Source: Actinomycetes bacterium
GTDB taxonomy: Bacteria > Actinomycetota > Acidimicrobiia > Acidimicrobiales > Microtrichaceae
Direction: 5' to 3'
Assembly (NCBI GenBank): GCA_024222295.1
Contig: JAAEPF010000002.1
Location: 434,001 to 498,000 of the forward strand
Length of the DNA: 64,000 nucleotides
In this document: one piece after another, positions 62,028 to 64,000 of the stretch
How the letters are laid out: the number at the start of each line of letters is the position of its first letter
How positions within the stretch are numbered: position 1 is the stretch's first letter
Notes under the pieces: generated by a model
Seen by the model: the letters and a program-made list of their open reading frames with translations, nothing else
What the model was told of the DNA's origin: nothing
The model's database searches: none
Translations under genes and position numbers: made by a program

Positions 62028-64000
62028 ATGTCCGAGATCACAGTTTCGCTTCCGGATGGCTCACAGCGATCGTTGCCCGAGGGTGCGACCGGGGCCGACC
62101 TCGCCGCCTCGATCGGCAAGCGGCTCGCCAAGGACGCGCTCGTGGTGGAACACGACGGCACAGTCACGGACCTGGCCGCGCCCCTGCCAGATGGCTCCGA
62201 GGTCCGGATCATCACCCGCAAGGACGACGACGCCCTCGAGCACCTGCGGCACTCGACCGCCCACGTGCTGGCCCAGGCGGTGCTGGAGCTGTGGCCCGGC
62301 GCCACTTTCGCCGGTGGTCCGCCGATCGAGGACGGCTTCTACTACGACTTCGAGTTGCCCGGCGGCGCCACCTTCTCCGAGGACGACCTCGAGCGCATCA
62401 CCGACAAGATGCGCTCGATCATCTCTGCCGGCCAGCCCTTCGAGCGGTTCGAACTGCCCCTCGACGAAGCGCGCGAACTCATGGCCGACCACCCGTACAA
62501 GCGGGCCTTCATGGACCTGGCCGGCGGGGCCGGTGACGCGGAGGCTGCGGCCGAGGCCGACGTCTCCGACGGGATGATCAGCTTCTACCGCAACACACCG
62601 GCTTTCGTGGACATGTGCCGGGGCCCCCATGTGCCGACCACCGGCAAGCTCGGCCACTTCGCCCTTCAGCGGGTGGCGGGTGCCTACTTCAGGGGCAGCG
62701 AGGACAACGAGATGCTCCAGCGCATCTACGGCACGGCCTGGTTGTCCAAGTCAGACCTCGAGGAGCACCTGGAGCGACTCGAGGAGGCTCGCAAGCGGGA
62801 CCACCGCAAGCTCGGCGTCGAGCTCGACCTGTTCAGCTTCCCCGCCGAGGTCGGATCCGGCCTCGCGGTGTTCCACCCCAAGGGCGGGATCATCCGCCGC
62901 CTCATGGAGGACTACTCGCGGCGGCGCCACGAGGAGGCCGGCTACGAGTTCGTGTATTCGCCGCACATCTCCAAGTCGAACCTGTTCGAGACGTCCGGGC
63001 ACCTTCAGTGGTTTGCCGAGGGGATGTTCCCCCCGATGGAGCTGCACGACCACGATCACGATCACGACTCGGAGCCTGCGTCCACGGCGGAGCCACACGA
63101 CATCGGTGAAGGCACGAAGTACTACCTCAAGCCGATGAACTGCCCGTTTCACATCCTGATCTTCCGCAGTCGCCAGCGGTCATACCGCGAGCTGCCGTTG
63201 AGGATGTTCGAGTTCGGCTCCGTCTACCGATACGAGAAGTCGGGTGTGGTGCACGGTCTCACCCGCGTGCGCGGCATGACCCAGGACGATGCCCACATCT
63301 TCACCACCAAGGAGGACATGGGCAACGAGCTGGCCTCGCTGCTCGAGTTCGTGCTCGACCTGTTGCGTGACTACGGGCTCGACGACTTCTACCTGGAGTT
63401 GTCCACCAAGCCGGAGGCCAAGGCGGTCGGCAGCGACGAGGAGTGGGACGAAGCCACGGCCGCGCTTCGTTCGGCGGCCGAGGCGATGGATCTGGAGCTC
63501 GTGCTCGACGAAGGCGGCGGCGCCTTCTACGGGCCCAAGATCTCGGTGCAGGCCCGCGATGCGATCGGGCGCACCTGGCAGATGTCGACGATCCAGGTCG
63601 ACTTCCAGCTGCCCCAGCGCTTCGGTCTGGAGTACATCGGAAGTGACGGGCAGCGCCACAGGCCGATCATGATCCACCGGGCGTTGTTCGGCTCCGTCGA
63701 GCGGTTCTTCGGCGTCCTGGTCGAGCACTACGCGGGCGCCTTTCCGGCTTGGCTGGCTCCGGTGCAGGTGGAGGTGCTCCCGGTGGCCGATGCCCACCTC
63801 GACTACGCGCACGAGGTGGCCGCTGAACTGCGTGGCCACGGCTTCCGTGTCGACGTCACGGGCGCGGACGACACTCTCGGCAAGCGCATCAAGCGCGCCA
63901 AGGAGCAGAAGCTTCCCTACGTGCTCGTGGTCGGCGACGACGACGTGGCGCACCGCAGCGTTGGCGTCAACCCGCGCGGCGGGGAAGTGGAGCGCAACGT
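62028..64000 (+). CDS. thrS: threonyl-tRNA synthetase (3'-truncated by window edge)
   Basis: Charges tRNA-Thr. The visible 657 residues include the TGS domain (1-62) and the editing domain ([23 protein letters not shown]). The class II core has MNCPFH (zinc Cys), [16 protein letters not shown] and [14 protein letters not shown], and the anticodon-binding domain follows ([18 protein letters not shown]). No stop is reached before the window ends. A His/Asp-alternating insertion, HDHDHDHD (residues 340-347), interrupts the catalytic domain. The leaderless -10 box supports the ATG. Confidence 0.95.
   Translation, partial: MSEITVSLPDGSQRSLPEGATGADLAASIGKRLAKDALVVEHDGTVTDLAAPLPDGSEVRIITRKDDDALEHLRHSTAHVLAQAVLELWPGATFAGGPPIEDGFYYDFELPGGATFSEDDLERITDKMRSIISAGQPFERFELPLDEARELMADHPYKRAFMDLAGGAGDAEAAAEADVSDGMISFYRNTPAFVDMCRGPHVPTTGKLGHFALQRVAGAYFRGSEDNEMLQRIYGTAWLSKSDLEEHLERLEEARKRDHRKLGVELDLFSFPAEVGSGLAVFHPKGGIIRRLMEDYSRRRHEEAGYEFVYSPHISKSNLFETSGHLQWFAEGMFPPMELHDHDHDHDSEPASTAEPHDIGEGTKYYLKPMNCPFHILIFRSRQRSYRELPLRMFEFGSVYRYEKSGVVHGLTRVRGMTQDDAHIFTTKEDMGNELASLLEFVLDLLRDYGLDDFYLELSTKPEAKAVGSDEEWDEATAALRSAAEAMDLELVLDEGGGAFYGPKISVQARDAIGRTWQMSTIQVDFQLPQRFGLEYIGSDGQRHRPIMIHRALFGSVERFFGVLVEHYAGAFPAWLAPVQVEVLPVADAHLDYAHEVAAELRGHGFRVDVTGADDTLGKRIKRAKEQKLPYVLVVGDDDVAHRSVGVNPRGGEVERN

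Overview
The window is a GC-rich, densely packed bacterial chromosome segment with no rRNA genes, insertion sequences, phage genes or CRISPR. A mycothiol ligase (mshC), an NADPH:F420 reductase, an archaeal-type prolyl-tRNA synthetase, GTG/TTG starts and TANNNT -10 boxes placed 6-9 bases before start codons (leaderless transcripts) point to Actinomycetota. The gene mix (acyl-CoA enzymes, SDRs, a limonene-epoxide-hydrolase-like protein, Thr/Asp-rich lipoproteins) suggests class Acidimicrobiia. That lineage call is inference.

Layout. 1-16.7 kb is a housekeeping block: the end of ispG, proS, then rimP-nusA-infB-rbfA-truB-ribF, an alpha/beta hydrolase, rpsO, pnp and an M16 peptidase. 16.7-33 kb mixes serB, acyl-CoA and SDR enzymes, an MFS exporter, a membrane J-domain protein, tRNA-Val(CAC), TspO, an Rrf2 regulator, an acyl-CoA synthetase, a SulP transporter and a metallo-beta-lactamase-fold gene that is broken. 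33-41 kb holds a convergent UnbV-like/UnbU-like pair, an SGNH lipoprotein, a PilZ protein, a GGDEF protein and an acyl-CoA dehydrogenase. 42-45.6 kb is a TPP-riboswitch thiamine operon (pyrophosphokinase, binding lipoprotein, fused permease, no ATPase). 45.7-52.7 kb holds a LytM-type peptidase, a START-like protein and a MarR-heterodimeric ABC exporter operon. 52.8-57.4 kb is a CNNM/CNNM/APH-kinase/PIG-L operon. The end carries npdG, mshC, a cyclopropane-fatty-acid-synthase-like methyltransferase, plsC and the first two thirds of thrS.

How genes work together: translation and RNA turnover (proS to pnp, thrS), thiamine salvage under TPP control, c-di-GMP synthesis and sensing (GGDEF, PilZ), drug or lipid export under MarR control, and mycothiol/F420 redox metabolism.

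Most useful observations: (1) about a dozen genes with a -10 box immediately before the start codon; (2) a 3' fragment of tRNA-Val repeated 1,019 bp downstream, bracketing one lipoprotein gene like an old attachment-site pair; (3) a metallo-beta-lactamase-fold gene with an in-frame amber codon and a one-base frameshift; (4) an UnbV/UnbU pair with no enediyne synthase nearby; (5) an ABC exporter whose sequence predicts one degenerate ATP site.
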